From assembly GCA_934590165.1 (NCBI GenBank), contig CAKTOO010000015.1:7313-71312 (forward strand): 64,000 nt of DNA. The letters are read 5' to 3'. The position numbers were made by a program, and so were the translations under genes. Source of the DNA: an uncultured Dysosmobacter sp. Lineage in GTDB: Bacteria > Bacillota > Clostridia > Oscillospirales > Oscillospiraceae. The notes under the pieces are model-generated. The model was not told the DNA's origin. It did no database searches and worked only from the letters and a program-made list of their open reading frames with translations. Below are positions 15,751 to 23,087 of the stretch, piece after piece. Positions within the stretch are counted from its first letter, which is position 1. Each line of letters starts with the position of its first letter.

Positions 15751-16873
15751 GATCCGGGAAAAAATCAACGCTGTGGATGACCAGCTGCTGGACCTGTTTT
15801 TGCAGCGGATGGACCTGTCCGAAGAGGTTGCCGCCTATAAGAACGAGCACCACCAGCCCATTTTGAATAAGCAACGGGAGCGGGAGATCCTGGCCAAGGT
15901 GGCGGAGAAGTCCGGCGACCGGGAGCGCTTTTCCTATCACCTGTTCTCCACCATCTTCGAACTGTCCCGTTCCCGTCAGGCGGAACTCATCACCGCTCCC
16001 ACCAAGGTGGAGGCTCAGGTGAAGGCCTCCCTGGCCGCCGGCGGCGAGGTGTTTCCCCAGACGGGTCTGGTGGCCTGCCAGGGCGTGGAGGGTGCCAACT
16101 CCCAGGTGGCCTGCGACCGTCTGCTGCCCCGGGGCAACATCGTGTACGTCAAAAGCTTTGAGGCCGTGTTCTCCGCCGTGGAGTCCGGCCTGTGCAAGTT
16201 CGGCGTAGTCCCCATTGAAAACAGCTCCAACGGCTCCGTCCGGGCCATTTACGACCTCATCCAGCGGAAGAAGTTCTCCATTGTCCGCTCCACCCGCCTG
16301 TGCATCCGCCACGAGCTGCTGGCCCTGCCCGGCGTGAAGATGGATGACATCACGGAGATCTACTCCCACGAGCAGGCCATTGGCCAGTGCAGCAAGTTCC
16401 TGAACGGTCTGGGCGGCGTCCGGGTCATCCCCTGCGACAACACCGCCATGGCCGCCAAAATGGTGGCGGACAGCGGCAACCGTCACGCCGCCGCCATTTC
16501 CTCCCATCCCTGCGCCGCCCTGTACGGCCTCCAGTGCGTCAATGACGCCATTCAGGACAGCGACAACAACTATACACGCTTCATCTGCATCACCAAGGAC
16601 CCCATCATCTATGCCGGTGCCAACCGCATCAGTCTCATCATCGCCTGTGACAATAAGCCCGGCGCCCTGTACGAGATTTTGTCCAAGCTGGCGGCCCTGG
16701 GCATCAATATGACGAAGCTGGAATCCTGCCCTGTCACTGGCCGCAACTTCGAGTTCATCTTCTTCCTGGAGCTGGAGGCCTCCGTCCACGAGCCCGGCGT
16801 TCTGCCCATGCTGGAGGAGCTGGAGCGCAGCTGCGCCAACTTCCAGTTCCTGGGCAGCTACGCGGAAGTGTGA
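15737..16873 (+). CDS. pheA: Bifunctional chorismate mutase / prephenate dehydratase
   Basis: A 378-aa fusion. Residues 1-90 are an AroQ-type chorismate mutase (IREKINAVDDQLLDLFLQRM, VAAYKNEHHQPILNKQREREIL). Residues about 105-285 are prephenate dehydratase, with PIENSSNGSV and the catalytic NNYTRF. The C-terminal ACT domain binds Phe in relatives and has DNKPGALYEIL and NMTKLESCP. In most PheA proteins the last motif is ESRP; here Arg is replaced by Cys. The dehydratase makes phenylpyruvate. ATG 15737 follows TTGGAGGG and overlaps aroC by 14 bases. Confidence 0.95.
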   Translation: MELSEIREKINAVDDQLLDLFLQRMDLSEEVAAYKNEHHQPILNKQREREILAKVAEKSGDRERFSYHLFSTIFELSRSRQAELITAPTKVEAQVKASLAAGGEVFPQTGLVACQGVEGANSQVACDRLLPRGNIVYVKSFEAVFSAVESGLCKFGVVPIENSSNGSVRAIYDLIQRKKFSIVRSTRLCIRHELLALPGVKMDDITEIYSHEQAIGQCSKFLNGLGGVRVIPCDNTAMAAKMVADSGNRHAAAISSHPCAALYGLQCVNDAIQDSDNNYTRFICITKDPIIYAGANRISLIIACDNKPGALYEILSKLAALGINMTKLESCPVTGRNFEFIFFLELEASVHEPGVLPMLEELERSCANFQFLGSYAEV

Positions 16874-16876
16874 CCC

Positions 16877-18124
16877 ATGGCCCGGGAACAAGTATTCGGC
16901 CTGCTGGGCCGGAAGCTGGGCCACAGCTGGTCCGTGCCCATCCACACTGCTTTAGGCTGCCAGGGCTACCGCCTCATTGAGCTGGAGCCGGAGGCCCTGC
17001 CCGCCTTTCTGCGGGAAACAGACATCGGCGGCTGCAACGTCACCATCCCCTACAAGCGGGATGTGATGCCCTACTGCGACGTCATTGATGACGCCGCCCA
17101 GGCCATCGGCAGCGTCAACACCCTGGTCCGCCGGAAGGACGGCAGGCTGTATGCCTGGAACACCGACGCCGCCGGCTTTTGCTACATGCTCCGCCGGGCA
17201 GGCATCGACGTTGCCGGCGGCAAAGTGGTCATCCTGGGCAGCGGCGGTGCCTCTTTGACGGCGCAGGCCATGTGCCGCCATCTGGGGGCCCGGGAAGTGG
17301 TGGTCATCTCCCGCAGTGGCGAGAACAATTACGAAAACCTCTCCCGCCACGCTGACGCGGATATCGTGGTGAACACCACGCCGGTGGGCATGTTTCCCGG
17401 CAACGGCGCCGCACCGGTGGACCTGACCGCGTTTCCCGCCTGCCGGGGCGTGGCGGACGTGGTGTACAATCCCCGCCGCACCGCCCTGCTGCTCCAGGCG
17501 GAGGCGCTGGGCATCCCCTGTACCGACGGCCTTCCCATGCTGGTGGCACAGGCCAAGGCCGCGGAGGAGCATTTCTTTGAGACCTCCATCCCTGACAGTG
17601 AAAACGAGCGTATCCTGGCCCAGCTGCGGCAGGAGACCGCCAACATTGTCCTCATCGGAATGCCCGGCTGCGGCAAGACCACTGTGGGCGAAGCCCTGGC
17701 CCGCCTTACCGGCCGGGAGGCCATCGACATTGACCAGCGTATCGTCCAGACGGCGGGCCGCTCCATTCCGGACATTTTCACCCGTGACGGCGAAGCCGCC
17801 TTCCGGGAGCTGGAGCGCCGGGAGACCGCCGAAGCCGGCAAGCTCTCCGGCAAGATCATTCTGACCGGCGGCGGCGTGGTGAAGGACCCCCGCAATTATG
17901 CGTCCCTTCACCAAAACGGCTACATCTGCCACCTTGTCCGGGACCTTTCCTGCCTGTCCACCGACGGCCGTCCCCTGTCCCAGGGAGCGGACCTTGCGGC
18001 CATGTGGGCCCAGCGGGAGCCCTTGTACGCCCGGTTCCGGGACACGGTCATTGATAACAACGGCACGGTAGAGGACGCCGCTGCCGCTATTTGGAGGGAT
18101 TTTTGTGCACATTCTGGTGATTAA
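16877..18124 (+). CDS. Fused shikimate dehydrogenase-shikimate kinase
   Basis: A 415-aa fusion of two consecutive steps. Residues 1 to about 250 are shikimate dehydrogenase (AroE): LGHSWSVPIH, GGCNVTIPYK with the catalytic Lys, GSVNTL, NTDAAGF, the NADP loop GSGGAS and NTTPVGMFP. From about residue 255, shikimate kinase (AroK) begins with the Walker A loop GMPGCGKTT (261-269), followed by DIDQRI, RELERRETAE and LTGGGVVKD. The order places the reducing step before phosphorylation. Both halves keep their key residues, so both are probably active. Its start lies 3 bases after pheA, and it overlaps aroQ by 20 bases. Confidence 0.94.
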   Translation: MAREQVFGLLGRKLGHSWSVPIHTALGCQGYRLIELEPEALPAFLRETDIGGCNVTIPYKRDVMPYCDVIDDAAQAIGSVNTLVRRKDGRLYAWNTDAAGFCYMLRRAGIDVAGGKVVILGSGGASLTAQAMCRHLGAREVVVISRSGENNYENLSRHADADIVVNTTPVGMFPGNGAAPVDLTAFPACRGVADVVYNPRRTALLLQAEALGIPCTDGLPMLVAQAKAAEEHFFETSIPDSENERILAQLRQETANIVLIGMPGCGKTTVGEALARLTGREAIDIDQRIVQTAGRSIPDIFTRDGEAAFRELERRETAEAGKLSGKIILTGGGVVKDPRNYASLHQNGYICHLVRDLSCLSTDGRPLSQGADLAAMWAQREPLYARFRDTVIDNNGTVEDAAAAIWRDFCAHSGD

Positions 18125-18533
18125 CGGCCCCAACATGAACATGCTGGGTATCCGCCAGCCGGAGATCTACGGCCGGGCCACCTATGCAGACCTGCAAAAG
18201 ACGATCCGGGAGGAAGCGGACCAGATGGGCGTCCAAGTGAGCTTTTTCCAGTCCAACCATGAGGGGGCCCTGGTGGATGCCATCCAGCAGGCCTATTTCG
18301 ACAAGGTGGATGGCATCATCATCAACCCCGCCGCCTACACCCACACCAGCGTGGCCCTGTTGGACGCTGTAAAGGCCGTGGGCATCCCCACGGTGGAGGT
18401 CCATGTCTCCGACCCGGACAGCCGGGAGGAGTTCCGCCATATCTCCTATATCCGTGCCGCCTGTGTGGCCACCATCCGGGGCCACGGGCTGCTTGGCTAT
18501 CTGGAGGCCCTGCACCTGCTGTGCGAGCAGTAA
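18105..18533 (+). CDS. aroQ: 3-dehydroquinate dehydratase, type II
   Basis: A 142-aa type II dehydroquinase that dehydrates 3-dehydroquinate. It has the N-terminal NGPNMNMLGIRQPEIYG with the catalytic Tyr and Arg, NPAAYTHTSVALLDAV, and EVHVSDPDSREEFRH. The usual HxSN motif has Asp at the last position here. The GTG start at 18105 follows TTGGAGGG and lies inside the 3' end of the aroE/aroK gene. Last gene of the operon, closed by a terminator. Confidence 0.95.
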   Translation: MHILVINGPNMNMLGIRQPEIYGRATYADLQKTIREEADQMGVQVSFFQSNHEGALVDAIQQAYFDKVDGIIINPAAYTHTSVALLDAVKAVGIPTVEVHVSDPDSREEFRHISYIRAACVATIRGHGLLGYLEALHLLCEQ

Positions 18534-18540
18534 TGAAAAC

Positions 18541-18569
18541 AACCGCCTCCGGTAAGGCCGGAGGCGGTT
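18541..18569 (+). terminator. Hairpin closing the aro operon
   Basis: A perfect 12-bp stem (AACCGCCTCCGG, 18541-18552; partner 18558-18569) with a 5-nt loop starts 8 bases after the aroQ stop. The T run after it is short; a second terminator follows at once. Confidence 0.7.
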
Positions 18570-18577
18570 GTTTGCGC

Positions 18578-18612
18578 AAAAAAGGACTGCCGCAATGCGG
18601 CAGTCCTTTTTT
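18578..18612. terminator. Bidirectional terminator between aroQ and cstA
   Basis: Six A, a perfect 10-bp stem (GGACTGCCGC / GCGGCAGTCC) with a 3-nt loop, then six T. It would stop both the rightward aro operon and the leftward cstA transcript. Confidence 0.9.
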
Positions 18613-18665
18613 AATACAGCGGAGACTGGCAAAACTCCGTCGTTTTTTGTGTTGCAGCAGACAGC

Positions 18666-20378
18666 TTACTTCGCAGCAGCCTTCTTCTGCTTGCTGATGG
18701 TGGAAAAGCCCTCGATGGCCAGGACGATAGCCAGAACCACCAGCAGGACGCCCAGGATGACCTGGACATAGGGGCCCCAGTCAGCACCGCCAGCGGTGAT
18801 CTTGCCAACCTGCTGGATAGTATTGATGATCAGAGAGCAGATGGTGACAACCAGCATGAACGCCATGGGGAACAGGAACATCTTGTTGTTCTTGCCGACG
18901 TTGCCCAGCCAGGTAGCCACAGCCAGCAGGCCCAGAGCGGCCAGCAGCTGGTTGGCGGAGCCAAACAGAGCCCAGATCTTGCCATAGCCGTTCAGGCCCA
19001 GCAGCACGCCCAGGATAACGGTGATGCCGGTGGCAACATACATGTTGGACATGACCTTCTTGTAGCCGGTGACGTTCTCGGGAGTCTCACCCTTGGATCC
19101 ATCCAGCCAGAACTCCTGGAACATGAAACGGGCCAGACGGGTGGCGGTATCCAGAGAGGTCAGGCAGAAGGAGGAATAGGTCAGCACCAGCAGAGTGTAC
19201 AGCACGCTGTAAACGCTGCCGTGGCTGGGATCGATCATGCCGGCAATACCGCCGCCGAAGAGGACGGTGGGACCGACGCCGATGTCACCGCCGTTGGCAT
19301 TGGCATAGCCCGCCACAGCGCAGAGGACCAGAACAGCCAGAACGCACTCCAGCAGCATACCGCCGTAGGCGATGGGCTTAGCGTCCTTTTCCTTGTCCAG
19401 CTGCTTGGAGGTGGTACCGGAGGAAACCAGAGAATGGAAACCAGAGATAGCACCGCAGGCAATGGTAGTGAACAGGACGGGGAACACGGGAGTGGTGCAG
19501 GTCTCGGCCTGCACGGCAGGCAGATTCTCCATAGAGGGATGGCCGATGAACACGGCGATAACAGCCAGAGCCAGCATGGCGTACAGCAGGAAGGAGCTCA
19601 GGTAGTCACGGGGCTGCAGCAGGATCCACACAGGCGTGACAGAAGCGATGGCGATGTACAGGCCGCAGATCCACATCCAGGTGGTGGTGGACAGATACAG
19701 GGGATGGAAGTTCATGCCGATGGCGATGATCACCACGATGCCGATGACGCCCACCACAGAAGCAACGCTCATGGGAGCATTACGGCGATAGACGCAGAAG
19801 CCGAAGATGACGGCGATCAGGATGAACAGCAGGGACACCATGGCCACGCGGGCATTGCTCTCGGAAGCCACATAGTCCACAGCGCCCGCCTCGGTGAAGG
19901 TGGCGCCGAAGGTGCCGGCCACGATGGAGGCAAAGGCAGCCACCACCAGGATCAAGGTCAGATAGGCGAAAGTCAGGAACAGCATCTTCGCCCGCTTGCT
20001 CATGTTCTCGGAGATGATCTCGCCGATGGAGCGGCCGCCGTGGCGGACAGAGGCGAACAGGGCGCCGAAGTCATGAACGCCGCCGAAGAAGATACCGCCG
20101 ATGATGATCCACGCCAGGCAGGGCAGCCAGCCGAAGCCCAGCTTCAGAGCGGAGATGGGGCCGGTGATGGGGCCGGCGCCGGCGATGGAGGAGAAATGAT
20201 GGCCCATCAGAACGGGGGCCGGAGCGGGGACATAGTCCACGCCGTCTTGCATGGTATGCGCGGGGGTGGGTTGGTCGTTCTCGCCGACGCCCCACTGCTT
20301 GCACAGCCAGCGGCCATAGAAAATATAGCCGCAGGCAAGCAGGGCGACGCCAATGATGAGAATTACTAAACCATTCAT
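18666..20378 (-). CDS. cstA: Carbon starvation protein A (CstA family transporter)
   Basis: A 570-aa polytopic membrane protein of the CstA family. It opens with a hydrophobic segment, then FYGRWLCKQWGV and DGVDYVPAPAPVLMGHHFSSIAGAGPITGP, the family's most conserved region, and VHDFGALFASVRHGGRSIGE. CstA proteins import peptides or pyruvate, and which applies here is unknown. Transcription is leftward, after a 172-aa gene whose stop lies 18 bases upstream of this start. AAGGGAG precedes the ATG. It probably uses the promoter at 21009-21037. Confidence 0.95.
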   Translation of the reverse strand: MNGLVILIIGVALLACGYIFYGRWLCKQWGVGENDQPTPAHTMQDGVDYVPAPAPVLMGHHFSSIAGAGPITGPISALKLGFGWLPCLAWIIIGGIFFGGVHDFGALFASVRHGGRSIGEIISENMSKRAKMLFLTFAYLTLILVVAAFASIVAGTFGATFTEAGAVDYVASESNARVAMVSLLFILIAVIFGFCVYRRNAPMSVASVVGVIGIVVIIAIGMNFHPLYLSTTTWMWICGLYIAIASVTPVWILLQPRDYLSSFLLYAMLALAVIAVFIGHPSMENLPAVQAETCTTPVFPVLFTTIACGAISGFHSLVSSGTTSKQLDKEKDAKPIAYGGMLLECVLAVLVLCAVAGYANANGGDIGVGPTVLFGGGIAGMIDPSHGSVYSVLYTLLVLTYSSFCLTSLDTATRLARFMFQEFWLDGSKGETPENVTGYKKVMSNMYVATGITVILGVLLGLNGYGKIWALFGSANQLLAALGLLAVATWLGNVGKNNKMFLFPMAFMLVVTICSLIINTIQQVGKITAGGADWGPYVQVILGVLLVVLAIVLAIEGFSTISKQKKAAAK

Positions 20379-20396
20379 TGTATACTCTCCCTTCTT

Positions 20397-20915
20397 TTAC
20401 TGCACCTTGGAGGAAAAATTCGCCTCCAAGGTCTTTTTCGCTTCTTTTCCGGCTGGATTGGAAAGGAAGCTGTGCGTGGAAATTTCCATTGCCGCGATAT
20501 GATACTCCATCCAGCCATGGAGTGCCAGCCGAAAGTTTTTCCGGAAGCGGGTCTTTTGGACCAGCTTTTTCGCTTCCGGGGTGATGGTGTCCGCCAGGAT
20601 CACCAACGTCACAAATGAGGACATGTGCTCCTTATGGGGCTTGATCCGGCTCATGCCTGCCTGCATGGAAAGGTCGATCTGCTTTTGCAGCGTCTCCTCG
20701 TCCAGAGCGCCCGCCAGGTAGAAATACGTGTAATCATAATTTTCCACGGCATTGAGTACATGGCGGCGGCTGATGAGGTAATTTTCATCCCGCAGGTAAT
20801 AAGTAGCCGTGGCAGGAAAGCTGCCGCCCTCCACGGTCACGTCCCGGTCAATATCGTAATGGTAGGAATAAGCGTCCAGCAGCTTATCCAGCCGTTCCTG
20901 TTTTGTCAGTTCCAT
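20397..20915 (-). CDS. Hypothetical protein upstream of cstA, 172 aa
   Basis: A 172-aa soluble, mixed-charge protein that I do not recognise. It begins MELTKQERLDKLLDAYSYHY, contains a Tyr-rich middle (VENYDYTYFYLAG), and has a basic C-terminal third. There are no membrane segments or metal motifs. I chose the ATG at 20915 because the promoter -10 at 21009-21014 leaves a longer start at 21020 outside the transcript. The ribosome site is weak. With 18 bases to cstA it is surely cotranscribed, which suggests a cytoplasmic partner or regulator of that transporter; that is inference. Confidence 0.7.
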   Translation of the reverse strand: MELTKQERLDKLLDAYSYHYDIDRDVTVEGGSFPATATYYLRDENYLISRRHVLNAVENYDYTYFYLAGALDEETLQKQIDLSMQAGMSRIKPHKEHMSSFVTLVILADTITPEAKKLVQKTRFRKNFRLALHGWMEYHIAAMEISTHSFLSNPAGKEAKKTLEANFSSKVQ

Positions 20916-21008
20916 AGGAAGGTCCCTACTTTCTCTCCGGTGGTTTGAAGTTCCCATACTGCCGGCAGGACCCTGTGCAGACGAATCCCCTCCTGCAAAT
21001 GCGTAGTT

Positions 21009-21037
21009 ATTATACACCATCGTGAAGAATTTGTTAA
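21009..21037 (-). promoter_or_regulatory. Promoter of the 172-aa gene-cstA operon
   Basis: On the minus strand, TTAACA (21037-21032), 17-base spacer, consensus TATAAT (21014-21009). It leaves an untranslated leader of about 90 bases containing a G-rich stretch but no leader type I can name. The stretch 21041-21205 holds no other gene. Confidence 0.65.
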
Positions 21038-21205
21038 GAGGGTGCGGTAAATTTTGTGAATAATTCGTGAACGCCCCTCCTTTAGTTGTTTATTTCGTCA
21101 AATTTTTATTCCGGTTTTTTCAAATTCTTTTGCCGGAACTACCACATTTTTCCTCCTTGTTTGTACATATTGCTTAATTACCCTTATTTTGTCCGCCTCT
21201 GCAAA

Positions 21206-21240
21206 ACAGTCCGTCGGGAAACATTTTCCCAGCGGACTGT
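21206..21240 (-). terminator. Terminator of the GntR gene
   Basis: An outer 8-bp stem (ACAGTCCG / CGGACTGT) and inner GGGAAA/TTTCCC stem lie just beyond the GntR stop and are followed on the minus strand by TTTTGC. Confidence 0.65.
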
Positions 21241-21259
21241 CAAAAGCCAAAAAAAGTTG

Positions 21260-21943
21260 TTACATTTGCAAGGCGTTGATCAAATGGCGGATATGAATGC
21301 TCATGGCATGTCGGGCGCCGGCCTCATCCCGCTGCAGCAGAAATTCCAAAATGACCCGATTGTCACCCAGGGCCGTCTCCAGCATCTGCTGGCGGTTGCC
21401 AGTGATCTGCATGATCTCGTTGACGGCGCTGTTGATGATGGGATACAGGTGGCGCATATATTCATTGTGGGACGCCTTAATAATGGCCCAGTGGAATTCC
21501 TGGTCCGCCAGCGGCCAGTCGCCGTCTTCCGCGGCGATGCGCTCCACCCGCTCCGCCTTTTTCCGGATCATGTCCAACTCCTCGTCACTGGCCCGCTGGC
21601 AGGCCAATTCCACGGTAGCGGGTTCAAAAATGAGGCGCATTTCAAAAAGGTCTTTCGCCCGCACCCGGGAGCGCAGGCCCGCCAGGGCCGTCAGATCCAG
21701 GCCGCCCACCGGCAGCTCCTCCGCCACGAATGTCCCCCGGCCACGCCGGATCTCCAAAATACCCTGGGCCACCAGGAAGGAGATGGCCTCCCGCAGGGTG
21801 GTGCGGCTGACCTGCAATTCCTCGCTGAGCTCATTTTCATTGGGCAGCTTGCTGCCGGGGGCATAGCGCCCCTCGTCCACGATCATTTCATACAGGCGGT
21901 CAGAGGTCCGCTCTGACAGCTTGACTTTTTTTGTCTCTCCCAT
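21260..21943 (-). CDS. GntR-family regulator, FadR/FCD subfamily
   Basis: A 227-aa regulator. The winged helix-turn-helix spans residues 8-75 (PGSKLPNENELSEELQVSRT; RGRGTFVAE wing). The C-terminal all-helical FCD effector domain carries the metal/ligand positions D..H (FHWAIIKASHN) and SIHIRHLI. Members usually sense small carboxylates. It is divergent from the ATPase-2-oxoacid oxidoreductase operon with 199 bases between starts, where a FadR-type palindrome lies. Control of that operon is a good inference. Confidence 0.92.
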   Translation of the reverse strand: MGETKKVKLSERTSDRLYEMIVDEGRYAPGSKLPNENELSEELQVSRTTLREAISFLVAQGILEIRRGRGTFVAEELPVGGLDLTALAGLRSRVRAKDLFEMRLIFEPATVELACQRASDEELDMIRKKAERVERIAAEDGDWPLADQEFHWAIIKASHNEYMRHLYPIINSAVNEIMQITGNRQQMLETALGDNRVILEFLLQRDEAGARHAMSIHIRHLINALQM

Positions 21944-22026
21944 ACAGAACCCTCCGTGTCAGGCTGATACCGGGCTAATGCCTTTCCGGTCCGCATTTTC
22001 TGCGGTATAAAATATTATAATCTTTT

Positions 22027-22037
22027 TTGTCAGACAA
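22027..22037. promoter_or_regulatory. Candidate GntR/FadR-type operator
   Basis: TTGTCAGACAA is a perfect palindrome about a central A, of the TTGTNNNACAA type bound by FCD-subfamily GntR proteins. It sits between the divergent GntR gene and the 2-oxoacid oxidoreductase operon, 14 bases upstream of the latter's -35 box. Confidence 0.55.
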
Positions 22038-22050
22038 CGCTAGAACCCTC

Positions 22051-22079
22051 TTGACATCATATTTTACCGGTAGTACAAT
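22051..22079 (+). promoter_or_regulatory. Promoter of the 2-oxoacid oxidoreductase operon
   Basis: Consensus TTGACA (22051-22056), 17-base spacer, TACAAT (22074-22079), followed by a leader of about 55 bases to the first start codon. Confidence 0.75.
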
Positions 22080-22142
22080 GACATCATACAACAAGCCGCA
22101 GAATAATACAACTAGATTTTTAAATTTGCGAGGTGAACCATC

Positions 22143-22823
22143 TTGAGGGCAGATGCGATCTGCACCCACCGCGTTTCCATCATCACCGGACACTACGGCA
22201 CCGGCAAAACGGAATTCGCCGTGAATCTGGCGCTGCAGTTGGCGGCTCTGGACCATAAGGTCATGGTGGCGGATCTGGATATCGTAAATCCCTATTTCCG
22301 GTCCCGGGAACGGAAGACCCTGTTCCAGGAGGCGGGCATCCGCCTGATCTCCTCCTCCCAGGCCTGCTCCGACGCCGATGTGCCCGCCCTGCCGGCGGAG
22401 CTTTTGACCATTCTGGAAAACCGGGATATCACCGGCGTGCTGGATATCGGCGGCGACCCCGTGGGTGCCCGGGTTCTGGCCCGATTCAACGACAAGATCA
22501 TCTCGGAGGATTACCAGCTCATCTATGTGCTCAATGCCAACCGCCCGGAGGTCCGTTCTCCGGAGGCTGCCATCGCCTACCTGCGGGGCATTGAAGCCAC
22601 CACCAGCCTCACCTGCACAGGCATCGTCAACAACACCCACCTGTGCGGCGAGACCACGCCGGAGGAGATCCGCAAGGGCGTCCGGCTGGCGGAAACCGTC
22701 TCGCAGGAGACCGGCATCCCCGTTCTCTGCCATGTGGCGGAGGAACGCTTCATTCCGGAATTGTCCGACCTCTCGGAACCTGTTTTTCCGATCACCGTAC
22801 AAATGAAAAAGCCGTGGGAATGA
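22143..22823 (+). CDS. P-loop ATP-binding protein (MinD/CobQ-like) of the oxidoreductase operon
   Basis: A 226-aa protein with a Walker A loop (GHYGTGKTE, residues 16-24), a DLDIVNPYFRSR motif like the Walker A' of MinD/Mrp ATPases, and a GVLDIGGDPVGAR Walker B region. There are no metal-binding cysteine motifs. The TTG start at 22143 follows GAGGTGA; the nearest ATG is out of frame. First gene of the operon, 33 bases before the ferredoxin. It could serve in iron-sulfur cluster assembly or delivery to the oxidoreductase, but no function is proven by the sequence. Confidence 0.8.
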   Translation: MRADAICTHRVSIITGHYGTGKTEFAVNLALQLAALDHKVMVADLDIVNPYFRSRERKTLFQEAGIRLISSSQACSDADVPALPAELLTILENRDITGVLDIGGDPVGARVLARFNDKIISEDYQLIYVLNANRPEVRSPEAAIAYLRGIEATTSLTCTGIVNNTHLCGETTPEEIRKGVRLAETVSQETGIPVLCHVAEERFIPELSDLSEPVFPITVQMKKPWE

Positions 22824-22856
22824 GCCACGAACTTGGAAAGAAGGAGGAGTTTCCAT

Positions 22857-23069
22857 ATGACCGCAAAAGTAACGTTCAACTCCGACCGCTGCAAGGGCTG
22901 CGAACTGTGCGTTTCCGTTTGCCCCAAGCACATCGTTGCCATTGACAGCACGGTCATCAACCGCAAGGGCTATCATCCCGCCACTGTGACAGACATCAGC
23001 CAGTGCATCGCCTGTGCCAGTTGCGCGAAGATCTGCCCGGATTCCATCATCACCGTGGAAAAATTCTGA
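22857..23069 (+). CDS. 4Fe-4S ferredoxin-type subunit of 2-oxoacid:ferredoxin oxidoreductase
   Basis: A 70-aa protein with two CxxCxxCxxxCP motifs (CKGCELCVSVCP and CIACASCAKICP), the bacterial 2[4Fe-4S] ferredoxin pattern. It corresponds to the delta (VorD/KorD) subunit and would carry electrons from the catalytic subunits to external ferredoxin. The ATG at 22857 follows AAGGAGGAG; an upstream in-frame start at 22833 lacks a ribosome site. The next subunit begins 18 bases later. Confidence 0.9.
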   Translation: MTAKVTFNSDRCKGCELCVSVCPKHIVAIDSTVINRKGYHPATVTDISQCIACASCAKICPDSIITVEKF

Positions 23070-23087
23070 AAAAGGAGGTCATCAATC

